Shown: positions 37,701 through 50,380 of the stretch, one piece after another
Layout of the letters: each line of letters begins with the position of its first letter
Position numbering within the stretch: position 1 is the first letter of the stretch
Assembly (NCBI GenBank): GCA_019722365.1
Contig: JADFUC010000294.1
Location: 558,001 to 622,000, forward strand
Source: Lithospermum erythrorhizon
Taxonomy: Eukaryota > Streptophyta > Magnoliopsida > Boraginales > Boraginaceae
Length of the DNA: 64,000 nt
Reading direction: 5' to 3'
Made by a program: the position numbers and the translations under genes
The notes under the pieces: model-generated
What the model was told of the DNA's origin: nothing
Database searches by the model: none
Seen by the model: the letters and a program-made list of their open reading frames with translations, nothing else

Positions 37701-40700
37701 TAAAGCAGTTAAATTATATTATATATATCGTTTGAGTGAAGATCCGGAGATAGTATAAAATCTTTCAGACTAAATCGATATAGACTAGTATTAAATGAGT
37801 AGTAGTTTATGTAACGGATAATAACATATTTGTCGTTTTTCATTTAAAGTTTAATGGCGAAAAGTGGAGAAATAAAAAATCGCAATAGCGGGACTTAAAT
37901 ACCGTCTTCTAAATGCCTGACATACGTAGATTTCATTTCTTATCCACCGAAATCAACTTTGACCCACATCACAAAGACATGAACCCCCGTAGAAGAAAAT
38001 GTTGGTATTGAATCCACAAATCCCGCCAGGAGTTTCAAGCAATCAAAAAGCGATAGAAGTTAAGTGCGGAAATAAAGAGACGCGAATTTTATCTGAGGTT
38101 TCCCCGCCGATGAGAAAGTGCGTCCACGGTGATCTTTACTTGAAATTCAGCAATAAACCGAGGAAGATGGATTCTGAGCCCTGCCACTAGCTATAATCTT
38201 ATGTTGAGTATTTTCTTATACTGAAAATCTGACATGAAACTATCAAAACGAGGTAAGCATGCAAGTTAGCGAGAACAAAAACTATGTTCTTGATAATATT
38301 AAGGCACAATATTACAGGATGATTATTCTCTATTCTAGTATTTGTGTGATAAATAAAACTCATGAAATCATCCTATATTTATAGACTAACAAAACCAGTA
38401 AGACTCTGTCTTTTCTTGAGAACTCCCAATGCTTGAAACAGCCTAAAAACATCTTTTGAGACTTTCTTTATCGAGAACACCGTCGAGACCACAAGGTCTC
38501 GAATAGCTTATCTGAGGCGTGAAATCTGGGTACCGGCTGAGGGCCAGAGTCTCGATGCACTCTCGATAATTTCCACAGCCAGTAGAAAATGGCTTTCATG
38601 ACAGAAAAAAAGAAAATTTTTTAACCCGCTTAATTTTAAATCTCTTCGGCTTTTTATTGCTCAGAGAGTTGAAAGTTGGAGTTAATAAATGCCCATAAAT
38701 GTCCTCTCTTTCTTTAAAGGTATGAAAGGCTTTGAAACTTTTGTTATATTTTTTCAAAGTTATGAGGGGTTGACTTTTGTTGAAACTTTTTTAATTTCTT
38801 TAAATTGTATAAGTATATTTATTGAGCCTTAATATAGTTGTTTGGGAGTAGAAGTGTTGATTTTGATGTTGATTGGGAAGAGAGAATATGTTGAGTTAGG
38901 TTGTTATAAGATTGAGTAGTAATTTGAGTTTTGATTAAAGATTGTTATAAATTAGTATTAGAATTAGTTGAAATTGATTGTTGGATTTGATTAGAAATTC
39001 TTAAAGTGATATTATTGGGGTAGGGGAGTAGAAAATATGGAAGGTTGGAATGGTTGAATTTTGTCGTTTTAATGTCATTATAAAATACGCTTACTAATCT
39101 TTCGTACAAAGTTAATGAGTTAGTAGCTAAAAATTGTTGAGAGTTGATAATTAAAACTAAAATGTGTGTTAAAGTTAAGTTAAAACCTTAGGATTGGGTA
39201 GTTGTTAGCATAGCCTATACAGCATGGAATTGTTTAAGTGAATCTTAAAATGGAGTTAGGATTTTTAGTAAAGTAGTAGTGTAAATTTTCAGTGTTTATG
39301 ATTAGGCGTGGAGTGTGAGAAAGCGACACTGTATTAATTAGCGTTTAATATTCTTGCGTGAGGTAGATATTTAACTTCATGGGTGTAGATAATTTACTTC
39401 TCGTGAATGTGTTGAATTTGGTGATATTGTGAGCATGTTTTATCATATATATTTTTTGTGTTGATTGTTTTATTATGATTAGTTGGTTTGAATAGTTTGT
39501 GTTGTGTGTGAGTGTTTGTGGGATTTATAGGCTTTCGAGGGTTAGATTGAATTGAGGTTAGGATGAAGTTAATTTCGAGGTACTTTTTGATCATTTAGGG
39601 TTAGGAGGTTTTGTTAGTTGGATTGATATTGGATGAGTTGTTTATGGGTTTTTGAGCTTTATGTTAGTTGTATTCGGTAATTGCCTTATCTTGTTATGGA
39701 GTGTGATGTCGTTGCACCGTGCCGTTACGAGTGTGTTGTTATGAGTTGTTTTAGTGGTTGTTGATGTATGTTAGGTTCTATTATCCGTCATTTACTTGTG
39801 CTTGATTATGAGTGTGATGTATTTGCCTCGTGCCTCGTTCACGAGTGTGATGTTTTAGAGCATGTCGACGGACATAAGTTTACCATGAGGTTGAGGTTGA
39901 TTCGGCGCCTTAATTGTTGAAATCCAGTTTATCGAGGTTGAGTTGATTCGTTGATTGAGTTGTTTAGTTGTGGGGTTGGAATGATACTAGTGTTGTTGGT
40001 AGAGTTGTGAACATTTGGACATTATTTTCATTTTCTTTGGAATCACGTGATTATAGTTGTATGTTACATGTCTTAGGCATGCGTGTTTAGTTGATGAGCT
40101 TTATGAATTCTGATAATACGTTATAATAAATATTAATACAATTTCATGATGTAAGCATGATCATGAAAGAATTTGATGATATTTTTATTCGTATTATAAT
40201 GACCTTGAATTGTAGTAGTATTCTACTTGATAGCTATACATTTTATGCAATTAGTTATTAACATAATATTCTACACGTAGGTGTGAGTTAATTTCCACTC
40301 TTGGGATAAGTAAATCACTAAGTTTATTTTCCACCTGACCGCCATAGGCGACATTTTATTGTCTTCAGGTTAGCAAGTAGTGCGTCGGTGATTGATTGGA
40401 TTGATGTGATGGGTAGTGCTTAGATTGAGAGACGGGTGGCCGTAGATCCTCACAGTCTTCTTGTTGTTTTGGTTGTAATGCTGATGTTTATATTGTGGTT
40501 ATTTTGGGATGCTCCCGGATTGTATATTGTTGACATTTGTAATTTGACGGTTGTGGTATATATAGTGGTTTTGTGTGGTTAGAAATCTGCGATGAAATAT
40601 TTTCTTAAGCGGTTCTTACCAGGATGTATTTATTTTGTTGGTTTATTTAAGGACAGGTGGGTCTTTTCAAATTGAGTCATCTATCGATTTGGTGACTCTG

Positions 40701-40735
40701 ATGTCCGGGATTTGGACGATTAGCATAGGGCGAAG
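37701..40735. other. Probable insertion within the copia element
   Basis: This stretch separates the protease remnant from the GAG-pre-integrase remnant of what looks like one element. Its right part is GT-rich, with repeated GAGTGTGATGT-type words (39690-39860) and a GGCGAAGGCAGG motif at about 40730. It looks like LTR or untranslated DNA of another retrotransposon. No coding motif was found. Confidence 0.4.
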
Positions 40736-40749
40736 GCAGGCTAGAGGCG

Positions 40750-41168
40750 AATTCGTTACAGGAAGGGTGTTATGAAAATCTGGAAAGGTTTTCTTGTTGT
40801 TTTGGCTAATGAAGAAAAACAACTTGTATGTTTAATCGAAATTTTGAACACATTTTGTCTTAAGTAACTCTATTGCTGATGATAAATATGTTTTGTGGAA
40901 TAATAGATTAGATCGTATGGTGATAGCAGTTAGAGATTTTTTCATAATCATAGTCAACACTGGTAGTGATAAATTCTGCCCTCCCACGAACTCCCTCTTG
41001 TGAACCTTGTGTGCGAGGAAAACGGCATAACGTGAGATTTGTAGATGACGCTCCAAATAAGGTGGAACATGTACCCGTTATTTCCAATAAGGTGAAAAAT
41101 GTTTTGATTGATGATATGCATGAGTATGATATGGTGTTTAGTTCAAATGATTTGATTGCTAAATGATT
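40750..41168 (+). pseudogene. Ty1-copia GAG-pre-integrase remnant
   Basis: VMKIWKGFLVVLANEEKQL, then ADDKYVLWNNRLDRM (where intact elements have LWHxRLGHM), then CEPCVRGKRHNVRF at about 40999, are the ordered motifs of the copia GAG-pre-integrase domain, in more than one frame. It follows the 37.2-37.7 kb remnant on the same strand. Confidence 0.75.
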
Positions 41169-41668
41169 TACTCAAAAGGAGGGAATGAATATGTTGATAT
41201 TCTTGACCATATTATATGTATGCCATCTTTGATCCCGTTCATTTTCTTATGTCCTTGTTTAATGCACATGGAGTATATTTGCAAATTATCTTTATAAGTA
41301 TTTTTGACATGAGAGACTTAAGAGTAATATTAAAAACTTTGAGAATGAAACATCTTTAAAAGACAGTGTTAAATCAAAATGCATATGTTGTAGATTTTTT
41401 GAGTAAATTTATTATCTTTCATGTTATATTTGTAAATGTACATGTTACTCCTTGTGTGTTGAGTATGCCTTATTGGAATACCATGAAATGACTATTAAGG
41501 TACTTGAACAATTACTATTGATGGTGGTTTTGAGACTTTTGTCTTGTAATTTTGTGTGATCTATTAACTTACTAGGTGTTTGTTAATAGTTACGTGATTT
41601 TGTTTTTAAGATTTGTGTTTGTCGAACTCGAGGAACTTTTGTGGTGGGGGATTACGTCGCTTTGTGGA

Positions 41669-41825
41669 TATAATATTATTTATATGAGTGTTTGTCCTCT
41701 AGTTTTATTAATGAAAAGAATAAGTGCTTTAAATGCTAATTGTTTTATGCGTTGTGAGAAATTGAATTATTTTATTCTCCTCACCGATAAAATACTTTAT
41801 TATTGTAAACCTTTGAGAGTTCGGA
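41669..41825 (+). repeat. Dispersed repeat pair, copy 2
   Basis: It is collinear with 31519-31684, sharing TAATATTATTTATATGAGTG, CCTCTAGTTTTATTAA, TTGTGAGAAA, GATAAAATA and TTTGAGAGTTCGG. It lies about 0.5 kb after the copia integrase remnant, where the 3' end of that element would be. Confidence 0.75.
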
Positions 41826-42243
41826 GGCAACACTTCAGTTAGGTTGCCTTAGATCAATTGTTGGTGCATTTGACTTCGATTTGTCCGGAATCAATTAATC
41901 AGGTGATCTGATAGAAGCGACATATAATCACATCGTCATAAACATTATAATTATATTGGACAAAATCATGATATATTAATCAACTAAATATATATTTAAA
42001 GTATAAATGTCAAATTTTTCTTCTTTTATTTGCCTTTGACATATTCATAGCATATTTACTTCCTCGAACCCTAAAATTCATTTCATATATTTGCCTTTAC
42101 CGTTTTGGAGTTGACTTTTTAATTTGTATATGAAATCAGATTCTCTATTTTACATATCCCAACCTAAAATAATTAGTTACACACACTTAAATATATAACA
42201 ATGAAGCTAAATATATAGTTATAGTATAAGAAATAGAATAAAC

Positions 42244-42486
42244 TACCTCAACTCTAAATGATCGTCAAGTTTGTTTTTCAATCGTCAAAATTAACAAACT
42301 AGTGTATATTGTTTTAACTTTTAATTGATACATATAACTTTAAATGAATTATTAAAACTTTCGTCTAGAAGTAAAACATGTTTCAAATCGAATTAATATG
42401 TAATAATTAAAGCTACAAAAATTAGTATTAATTTGATTATTGGAAATCAAATCGAACAATATTTTTGATATGATATGAACGGAGTA
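42244..42486. mobile_element. Weak Stowaway-like candidate
   Basis: The ends TACCTCAACTC and (inverted) TACTCCGTTCATATC with TA at both borders, a TGATCGTCAAGTTTG inner motif and a length of about 240 bp resemble a decayed Stowaway. Arm similarity is low. Confidence 0.35.
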
Positions 42487-43928
42487 ATTTTTGTACACTT
42501 CCCTCTATATATCAAGCAAAGGACATAGTAAAATAAAAATCAGCAAAATTGTCAGCAAAGTCCTCGTTTCTGTGTTGTTGATATGATGGTTCGTAGCAAA
42601 CAGGACCGAAGAATGAATTAAGATTTCATGTGTCAATAATTATGAATCTATTAATGGTATGTTTATTTTTCTAGATTCGGTTTACTCCAACGTGTTTGGC
42701 TTATTATTACTCAATGATCCAATCTAAATACTGAATCCAGTACAACTGTACAACTCGTAATTATTATGATGTCTTTATTTCCTTCAATTTGATTGACATG
42801 TTTGATATTGGTATTTGTCTTAATAAATTGATGCACAAATGATTATATTCCATTGTTTTCCACCTAGCTCATAATGTACGATTATTATTCAATTCAAAAA
42901 GATTGTTCAAAATTAATATTGGTTTAATTGATATATGTAACTTTAATGTAAACCAAGATTAACATGTTTATATAGTAAAATACTTTGAAATATACCCACC
43001 CCACAAAATCTTATTATATGTGCAAGGAGCATTATTATAATTATTGTTACAGAGTGAAATGTTAATTTGTGTAAATTATTCTACATACCATTTTAAATAC
43101 CTTTTTATTATACTATTGAAATTTCTTATCGTGTCTGATAAATTTTCGAATATTTAATAAATTATTTATGTTTAATTGAAAATCATAAAAAGCTTAAGCT
43201 CGCTTGATTTTTTTAGTTAATATTTTTATTTTTTGAAAGGCTAATTTGATCATGAATGGCTAACTTTAAATATAAGTTGAAAAATTCACGATAAAAATAT
43301 GATGATTAAATATTTAAAAAAGATCATTTATTATTATGAATTTATAATAAATAAGTTCTTTTTTGTAGATAATATTTATTTTGTTTTAGTCCGTTTGGTA
43401 AAACATTAGTAATATAATATTAACATCAAAAATTACATTATTCGAGATAATAATCCAGATCAAATGCAATTATAAGCGGCGAATAGATAATTAGTTTGAA
43501 AGATGAAAGATCTTGATTTAGCATCTCGTTTGTTTTATTTCCTCGACTAAAAGAAAGAAAAAGAATTTGTTTTGCATGACGCATTAATGCATTAAATAAC
43601 GTGTTATAGGCATACCGATTCTTACGTATTGCTTGAGACACGTTATACTATGTGGTAATATTAAAATAATTTGTGTTACGACTTATATGTTTCTTTGTAT
43701 GATTTTCTTACCACGTAAAGTTGGAAGAGAATGAAAAATTTTGACAGCGTGGGTATGTCGAAGCTTGATTCGAGATATTAGATTAATGGCAATTTATTCT
43801 ACATGAAAGGCTGGTAGAAAATAATTTATTAGGAATCCCCAATGCTCGTATATGAGCTTTATCATTATTTATTTGTTAAGCTTGAAACTAAAATTATTAG
43901 TAGTTAACATCTATATAAATGAATAATT

Positions 43929-43932
<4 letters not shown>

Positions 43933-43985
<53 letters not shown>
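43933..43985. repeat. AAT microsatellite
   Basis: Sixteen or more uninterrupted AAT/TAA triplets. Shorter AAT runs are at 26096-26118 and 44324-44346. Confidence 0.97.
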
Positions 43986-43987
<2 letters not shown>

Positions 43988-44254
43988 CAATAGTGCAATA
44001 TAAAGATATGCTACGTATTAATTTAATAGAACTTCAAATTATGCCGATATCGCGGATGTGACATTTGTAAGCAATGTCCCTTGAAGGTAACGTTATGACC
44101 GAGTTGGGAAGAAAGATATATCTGAAACTATCTGAAATGAGATGTCGTAGAGATCATTTATTCTTTTTAACAGTTGGCGTCATACAACTAAATATATTGT
44201 GAATTGATAAATGATATAATATAAATTGAATTATTTAACTTTTATAGCCGATTA

Positions 44255-44500
44255 AATTGGTATAATTTAAATTTTTGTGGATGTTACTATATAAAATTCA
44301 TATATGTAGGAAATTAAATAACAATAATAATAATAATAATAATAATTCTACACCAAACATATGATTATTTAACCAATACATATTATAATAATAATAACAA
44401 TAGTTATCCATAATAATAGTAATAATAATAATTCTACATAAAGCATATGATTATTTAACTAATACCTATTATAATAATAATAAAAATATGTCTACATAAA
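44255..44500. repeat. Dispersed AT-rich repeat, copy 2, with internal tandem units
   Basis: It is collinear with 25990-26450. Within it, AATTCTACA, then CATATGATTATTTAAC, then AATAC and TATTATAATAATAATAA occur twice in tandem (from about 44344 and 44429), with a third partial unit near 44490. Confidence 0.65.
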
Positions 44501-45851
44501 ATATATTATTATTTGATAGTAGTTAATTAGTATTAAAACTCATGAGTTATCAATTAATTGGTGGAATTATTAATTAAAAAGATAATATTTTTGCCAAACT
44601 TTTAGATTTTTAGAAAGAAGGGTAATTTAGTAATTAATAGAGAATAAAAGGAAAACAATTATTAACGACATATATATTTAGTGATCAATTGCTAAGATGT
44701 TGATTTGCCATAATTAGTTCTGAATCATTTATTGATTGGCGATTATCAGTAGAAAAAGGAAGAGGAAATAATATAAATCTACGGATATGCAACTTGCTTG
44801 CCATTGTTAATAAAAATATTATTTTAAAAGTATATCAATCATCCATAATTAGTGGTTAGTTATTGTAACAGACAGATTCTCACATCCATGATTAATTTAC
44901 CAATTAAGTTAAATGAAAATCATCAAATTTTTTTTTATGGAAATTATATGGTTTTCTGATGACTTTATAATCTTGGCTAAATTAGTCAAAGACATGTCCA
45001 CACCTTGTCTTAACATACACTGCGATTCCACGTGTCAGGTCCAAATCTAAAAACGTCGTTCACTGCAATGGTGGCGCCAGTAAATTATAAATTTTTTCAT
45101 GTCGCGGATGGAAATGAGGGTATGGAATATCTTCGGTAATGGAGTCGCATTTAGCTTACCGTTCACAGGCCCAGGGTTGGCGGCTTTATCGATTCTGAGG
45201 CCCAGAGTAATGTAATAATGGCCGAAGTTCGTAGTTATATCCCAGAGGGTGTGTCGTCAAAATCTAGATTCCATTTGAGGTTTGCATATCATATTCATAA
45301 TCACCAACTCTGTTTTCACAATCATAATCACCGACTTCACTAAACTCAAATTACACTCAAAATCTTGACATTATTACTGAACAACTTTCCTAGAGACACC
45401 CTTTAATTTTCTTAATAATATTAAAACAAAAATATATTATGTGGTGACTTGGGAACATCTCTTTGCTTTGCCTTCACTTCTCCATTCATATCTCATTATC
45501 CTCTATACAAAATTTAATCATTGTTTTCTCACTTTTACAAATTTACAACTCATCATCCTCCACTCCCCTCAATATATCTTTCTATTTAAATATTCTAAAT
45601 CTTTATATATCACACATTATATACTTACAAATAATAATTATCTCATAATATCTACAAAATACAATATATAAATAAAACATCGATCATAGATCACTTTCAT
45701 TTTTTATATTCCAAATCATCTATCCCTTTCGATAATTCCTTATATATCTTGTATTTTATGCATATTATATATTTTATATTTACACAATAATTATTTATAA
45801 TATTTAGTTATTTAAAAACACAATTTACAATTAAACAAATAATCTAGTTAG

Positions 45852-45859
45852 TATAAAAG
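45852..45859 (+). promoter_or_regulatory. TATA-like box of the NHL gene
   Basis: TATAAAAG lies about 110 bp before the start codon, leaving room for a short 5' UTR. It is judged by position and match to the plant TATA consensus only. Confidence 0.5.
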
Positions 45860-45962
45860 AGGTATAAGATTCCTAACACAATTTTACTTGTAAGTCTTGA
45901 AATAAATACTCATACTTTGTATTTTGGTCCAAATCTAACACTTCCCATCACATTCCACAAAA

Positions 45963-46766
45963 ATGACAGACAGAGTCCACCTCAAGCCAAACCCACCACC
46001 ACCACCTGCCGCCCCGCAACCACCAAAATCCCAGCAACCACCACCACCCAAAGCCCCACCTCATACAACCTCACGCCACCCCTACCGCCCCACCCCAGCC
46101 TACCTAGCCTGGCTTGCCGCCGTTGCAGCCTCGTCGTTTTGCTTCCTATGCATTTGTTGGACACTTCTTTTCCTCATTTTCATCCTCCTCCTCTCATGCA
46201 TTGCCTCCACCATACTCTACTTCCTCTACAACCCAAAACGCCCCTCCTTCTCAATCTCATCACTCAAAATATCACAGTTCAACTTAACTACAACCCCTTT
46301 AGATGAATCCACAAGACTTTCAACTAAACTAAACCTAACACTTTCTTGCAAGAACCCAAACAAAAAAGTGGTATTTTTTTACGACCCCATTTCGATAAAT
46401 ATATACTCAATGCACAATGAAATACTTCTTGCAAATGGGTCATTTCCAGAGTTCACTAGCATTGAAAACAATGTGACAATAATTCATACAACTTTGGCAA
46501 TGAGTAACCAAGTGATGGATGCTGATTCTGTGAGGGTGTTGAGATCGGATCTGAAGAAAAAAAGTGGTGTCCCCATTAAATTGGTGGTGGAGACTAAGGT
46601 TAAGGTGAAAATGGACAAGATTAAGGTGAGAAAATTCGACATTGTTGTTACTTGTGAAGGGATCCATGGACAGATGCCTAAGGGGAAAATTGCTGGAACA
46701 GCTACAACTACAAAGGCCAAGTGTAAGGTTGATCCAAAGTTCAAGATCTGGAAAGTCACATTTTAA
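45963..46766 (+). CDS. NDR1/HIN1-like protein with LEA_2 domain
   Basis: Intact single-exon gene of 267 residues. The N-terminus is proline-rich (PPPPPAAPQPP and QQPPPPKAPP, residues 10-33), then the family-typical YRPTPAYLAW segment and one long transmembrane helix at about residues 58-89 (CICWTLLFLIFILLLSC). An extracytoplasmic LEA_2 domain follows at about 100-250, with the conserved NPNKKVVFFYDPISI stretch (131-145), CEGIHGQMPKGK (231-242) and possible N-glycosylation sites at N107, N124, N158 and N170. NHL proteins are plasma-membrane proteins linked to pathogen response and cell-wall/membrane contact; the exact member cannot be named. ATG 45963 starts the only long frame. A TATA-like TATAAAAG lies about 110 bp upstream. 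Frames on the opposite strand are shadows. Confidence 0.92.
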   Translation: MTDRVHLKPNPPPPPAAPQPPKSQQPPPPKAPPHTTSRHPYRPTPAYLAWLAAVAASSFCFLCICWTLLFLIFILLLSCIASTILYFLYNPKRPSFSISSLKISQFNLTTTPLDESTRLSTKLNLTLSCKNPNKKVVFFYDPISINIYSMHNEILLANGSFPEFTSIENNVTIIHTTLAMSNQVMDADSVRVLRSDLKKKSGVPIKLVVETKVKVKMDKIKVRKFDIVVTCEGIHGQMPKGKIAGTATTTKAKCKVDPKFKIWKVTF

Positions 46767-49677
46767 TTTTCATTTTTTATACAAAAAATATCAACATCAA
46801 CATATCATAATATCTGTAAACATCAACATGTCACGATGTACTCCTATCTAAATTTAAGAGGATCGGATAGTATGCAATATTACATTGTTATTGTTATGTG
46901 ATAACAAGGTGGCTTACGAACATTCTCAGTTTTTAACCAAGTTGTTATATTTGATTTTATATTTTTGTTGAAATTATATGGTTATGGTTGTTATTGTTCT
47001 TTTTTACTTCTTTTTTATCATTGTTATTATTAGTAGAACAATTATTAGGCAATGCAAATGTGAGATGATGATCATTGCGAAATGCGAAGAACTATTTAGC
47101 TAGTTGAACCAAGTGAAATTCGAAGGGATGAAATAATTGATGCTTGTCTCTTGCATTGATTTTTGTTTGTGTTTCCTGTTTAGACTTTATACGGAGTACT
47201 TCATAGTTTTGGTCATATATTCAAATTATACTCTTTACATTAATCTCTGCTATGTTTATGAGATGATTTTTGGTCCGTTTAGATGGAATGAATTTAGGTT
47301 TAATTTTAAATTTATATCGTTTGAGATTTTATCATTTTATTTTTTATATTCATCTAAATTAATTTAGGTTAAATGATTTACTTCCATTTACCTAGATACA
47401 TTTATTTTCATTAACTTCAAATTTTCTAAATATACCTATTTTTATTAACTCCAAATTTGAGATGCACTTTAGTGAATGATTTTTTAGTTATATTTTATCC
47501 GGATTTACGTAGCAAATAGGATAGTATCCAAACAACATTTTAAAACATTGATTTAGATTCACCTTAACAATCTTCGGCTGAATTAATTTTTAAGTTTTAC
47601 CATCACTTATATTCATCCCAATCCAAACAAATTATTAATTTGAATAATGTCTCAACCGCCTAGCTCCTTCCATATAGTCTTCGATTCTTCATTCAACTCT
47701 TCTTCATTCTAGTTTTACATTTACATCAATTTGAGATTATTACAATTTTGAACTAACTTCTTTATCCGTGCATGTTAATAAAGATGCAGGATCCTTGTTT
47801 TTCATGAGGAAGTAATTGATATGAATCTATAAAAAAAGGAAAAACAATTATATGGAGATTTTGCCGACAGTTTATTGGGTAGCGAGTAGTAAATTGGGGA
47901 GTAATAAACCATCACACACACAACCCAACCCCCCACCCCCACATGTTGTTAGTTGTTACCTTACTAGACGACTTGCATAAGGGAGTCTTCTACTTATTCA
48001 ATTAATAAACTTTTCTACTCCCTCCATTTCTAATATAAAGTCATATTTAACTTTTGAAACAAAACTATTATTTTCCATATAAATTACAAAAAATATAATG
48101 CGATTGATAGAAATTTTAAATACAATTCTAATACTAATGAATCTATATATATTTTGTTAGAATATACTTAATCTAATTCATTATAATAATTAGCGTTTTG
48201 TTTTCGTTTAGGTCTTTCTTGCATTAGTATTTGTAACTCATGAAATACCCAGTCGATGCGTTATGAAATTTGATGGTGACATATACATGAGGCATGCTGA
48301 ATTAACTACAGCGCGTTTTGTGCTCATTTCGGAGAGCTTAAAAGATTAGGTAGCATGTGAGAATTAAGGTCAACCCTGACTTAAAATTGGGTGTATAGGA
48401 TGGAGTTTGAAAAGAAAATCGTCTTGTGTTATGAGTAGTACTGATGAAATAAATGCAAAGCAATATCGCTCCTTTATTTTTTCGTGGTATTACAAGCATA
48501 TGCAGCAAATCTTTTCAGCGTCGCCGTCAATGGCGTAATCAGGGGCGAAATGCAATCGTGTGAGATTCTAGAGGCTCTTAAACTTGAGGGTGCCTCGCTT
48601 TGTTGACAGTAGAACTTTGTGTCATGTAGCAACAGTTCTCATGACCGGGGCCGAATTTCCGTATAATCTGGTATGTAGCCCTCGAACACCGGGTGGTCGT
48701 GCTCATTATTAAATTTGATGGGTGATCCTACTTAAGCCTTGTAGGATCTTTTGTACGTTTGTCTCGCTTTCAGCGTGCTATTGAAAAAGCTTACCGGTGG
48801 ATCACACGTCACATAAATTATCCAGGTCCGTCAGCTTAGCATTTGGAATTCTTTATGAGATAGTTCCAAAAAGAATCTGTCTTGATGGTATGAATAATCT
48901 TACGTCAATCATGCTCAAACATGTCCTTGTTCGCACATTTTAGGGTGGATATTACATGTAATACTCAAGTTTTTAAAATTAAGTTACCCCAGTTCTTTGG
49001 CAATTTCTTTTCTAGTTCTATATCAATTGTATAACATCAATGTATATGGCACTCCAGTCATTTGTTAGTATTTATATGTACAATTTATCAAATAGATGAG
49101 TATATAATTGACTAACATCGTGTTACATTTTTTTTAAACTCCAAAGTTATACTCAATTGATTAAGAAGTTTATTCAAGATGATAGGTGAGGCTGTGGCGA
49201 ATCTCGTTCACGAAAAACTTTATAGAAAACATAAGTATATCAAGGCAGATTGGCTGCGCCAAGTGGGAATGGCTTAGTATTTGATATAAAAAGTCTATTC
49301 GAGGCGCGCCAATTACAAAGGGAGTTTGAAAACTGTTTAAATCTGCATTTCTGACTTCGACTCAGCCTAAAACCATCGTGTTACATGATGAAGCATTACT
49401 CATGTCATCCTTAATTAAGGAGGTGTGATTTTTAAACAATTTTTTTTATCTGTATTACAATGATTTTTCATGTTTCAATAATTTTTTTTTTCTTATTAAA
49501 ACTAAGAAAAATACCAGTATTCCTCGAAACCTGGATCGAAAAATACTGAAAACTTACAATTAAAAAATCTAAGCTAGCATCATATTTCAACTAGCAATAT
49601 GGTCCCAAAGCATCACCCACCTCAAGTAATCAACTGTATTCGTAAAATAAAATCAAGTATGATTAGGTTCTATATAC

Positions 49678-49859
49678 CATTCCGTAATCATTCGAATTCT
49701 ATTCTATATTCGACATATTATATATTCTAGTTTGAAATCGAATTCTAATATTCATATTCTTATATTCTCATTCCGTAATCATTCGAATTATATTCTATAT
49801 TCGACATATTTTATATTCTAGTTTGAAATCGAATTCTAATATTCATATTCTTATATTCT
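49678..49859. repeat. 91-bp tandem duplication
   Basis: Two units start at about 49678 and 49769. Each contains TTCCGTAATCATTCGAATT, TATTCTATATTCGACATATT and GTTTGAAATCGAATTCTAAT, with only a couple of differences. Confidence 0.9.
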
Positions 49860-50044
49860 TATATAATTTTATGACGGGAGCTCTCACAAAACTAAAGATT
49901 GCTAGAATTTGCTATTCTGAATTCGCTTTAAATTACCAAGAGTCCAGCATTGCATTCCAAGAGAACAAGTTGAATGGTTTAGGTAATTCCTGGTAAAATA
50001 AGTGCACAAAACACAATACCCCTCAATCTCTAACAATCTAACCC

Positions 50045-50125
50045 TTCAATTAGCCTCGACTGGCAGGTAAAGACTAAAGACCTGGGTTCAATCTTGCTTC
50101 AAGTGCATGGATTTTCATCAAAATG
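50045..50125 (+). other. Possible SINE fragment
   Basis: GGCAGGTAAAGAC, then GACCTGGGTTCAATCTTGC, is like the B-box region of a tRNA-derived SINE. No A box or tail was delimited. Confidence 0.3.
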
Positions 50126-50380
50126 CTAAAGAAGTAGGATAATATAAGCCAAGACACTTTGATTCTAGGCTCACAAAACCACCAAGCGAACGAAACAATG
50201 GCCAGTAATACCTTCGTGCATGTGTATAGATGTCCCGAGGGCAACTGGACTAGTGTTTTCCGAAGAAAAACAGTTGCCAATGAAATGATATATGCACATT
50301 GGAGTGGATATCCTAGATTCCTATCTGAATCTCACCCGACTTGCTAGCCTGTATACGTTAAAATGCAGCAGGGGCAATAC

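Larger units (their letters stand above)
41826..45850. other. Intergenic DNA with MITE, microsatellite and repeat
   Basis: No gene was seen. It contains a weak Stowaway candidate, a long AAT microsatellite and the second copy of the AT-rich repeat. The right end is the NHL promoter region. Confidence 0.55.
46767..50380. other. Intergenic DNA between the NHL gene and the FTSH4 copy
   Basis: No gene was seen. TACTCCCTCCATTTC at about 48015 is a possible single Stowaway end. A GC-richer stretch at 48190-48960 may be old transposon. There is a 91-bp tandem duplication and a possible SINE B box. Confidence 0.5.

Noticed and set aside
45917..46306. 129-codon frame overlapping the NHL gene
   Set aside because: It is out of frame with the NHL protein, and its proline and histidine content simply mirrors the CCA-rich start of that gene.
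47137..47367. 76-codon hydrophobic frame after the NHL gene
   Set aside because: Its Phe/Tyr/Ile content is what AT-rich DNA gives by chance; no conserved feature.
48010..48190. Full Stowaway element starting TACTCCCTCCATTTC
   Set aside because: No matching opposite end was found; at most a single terminus remains.
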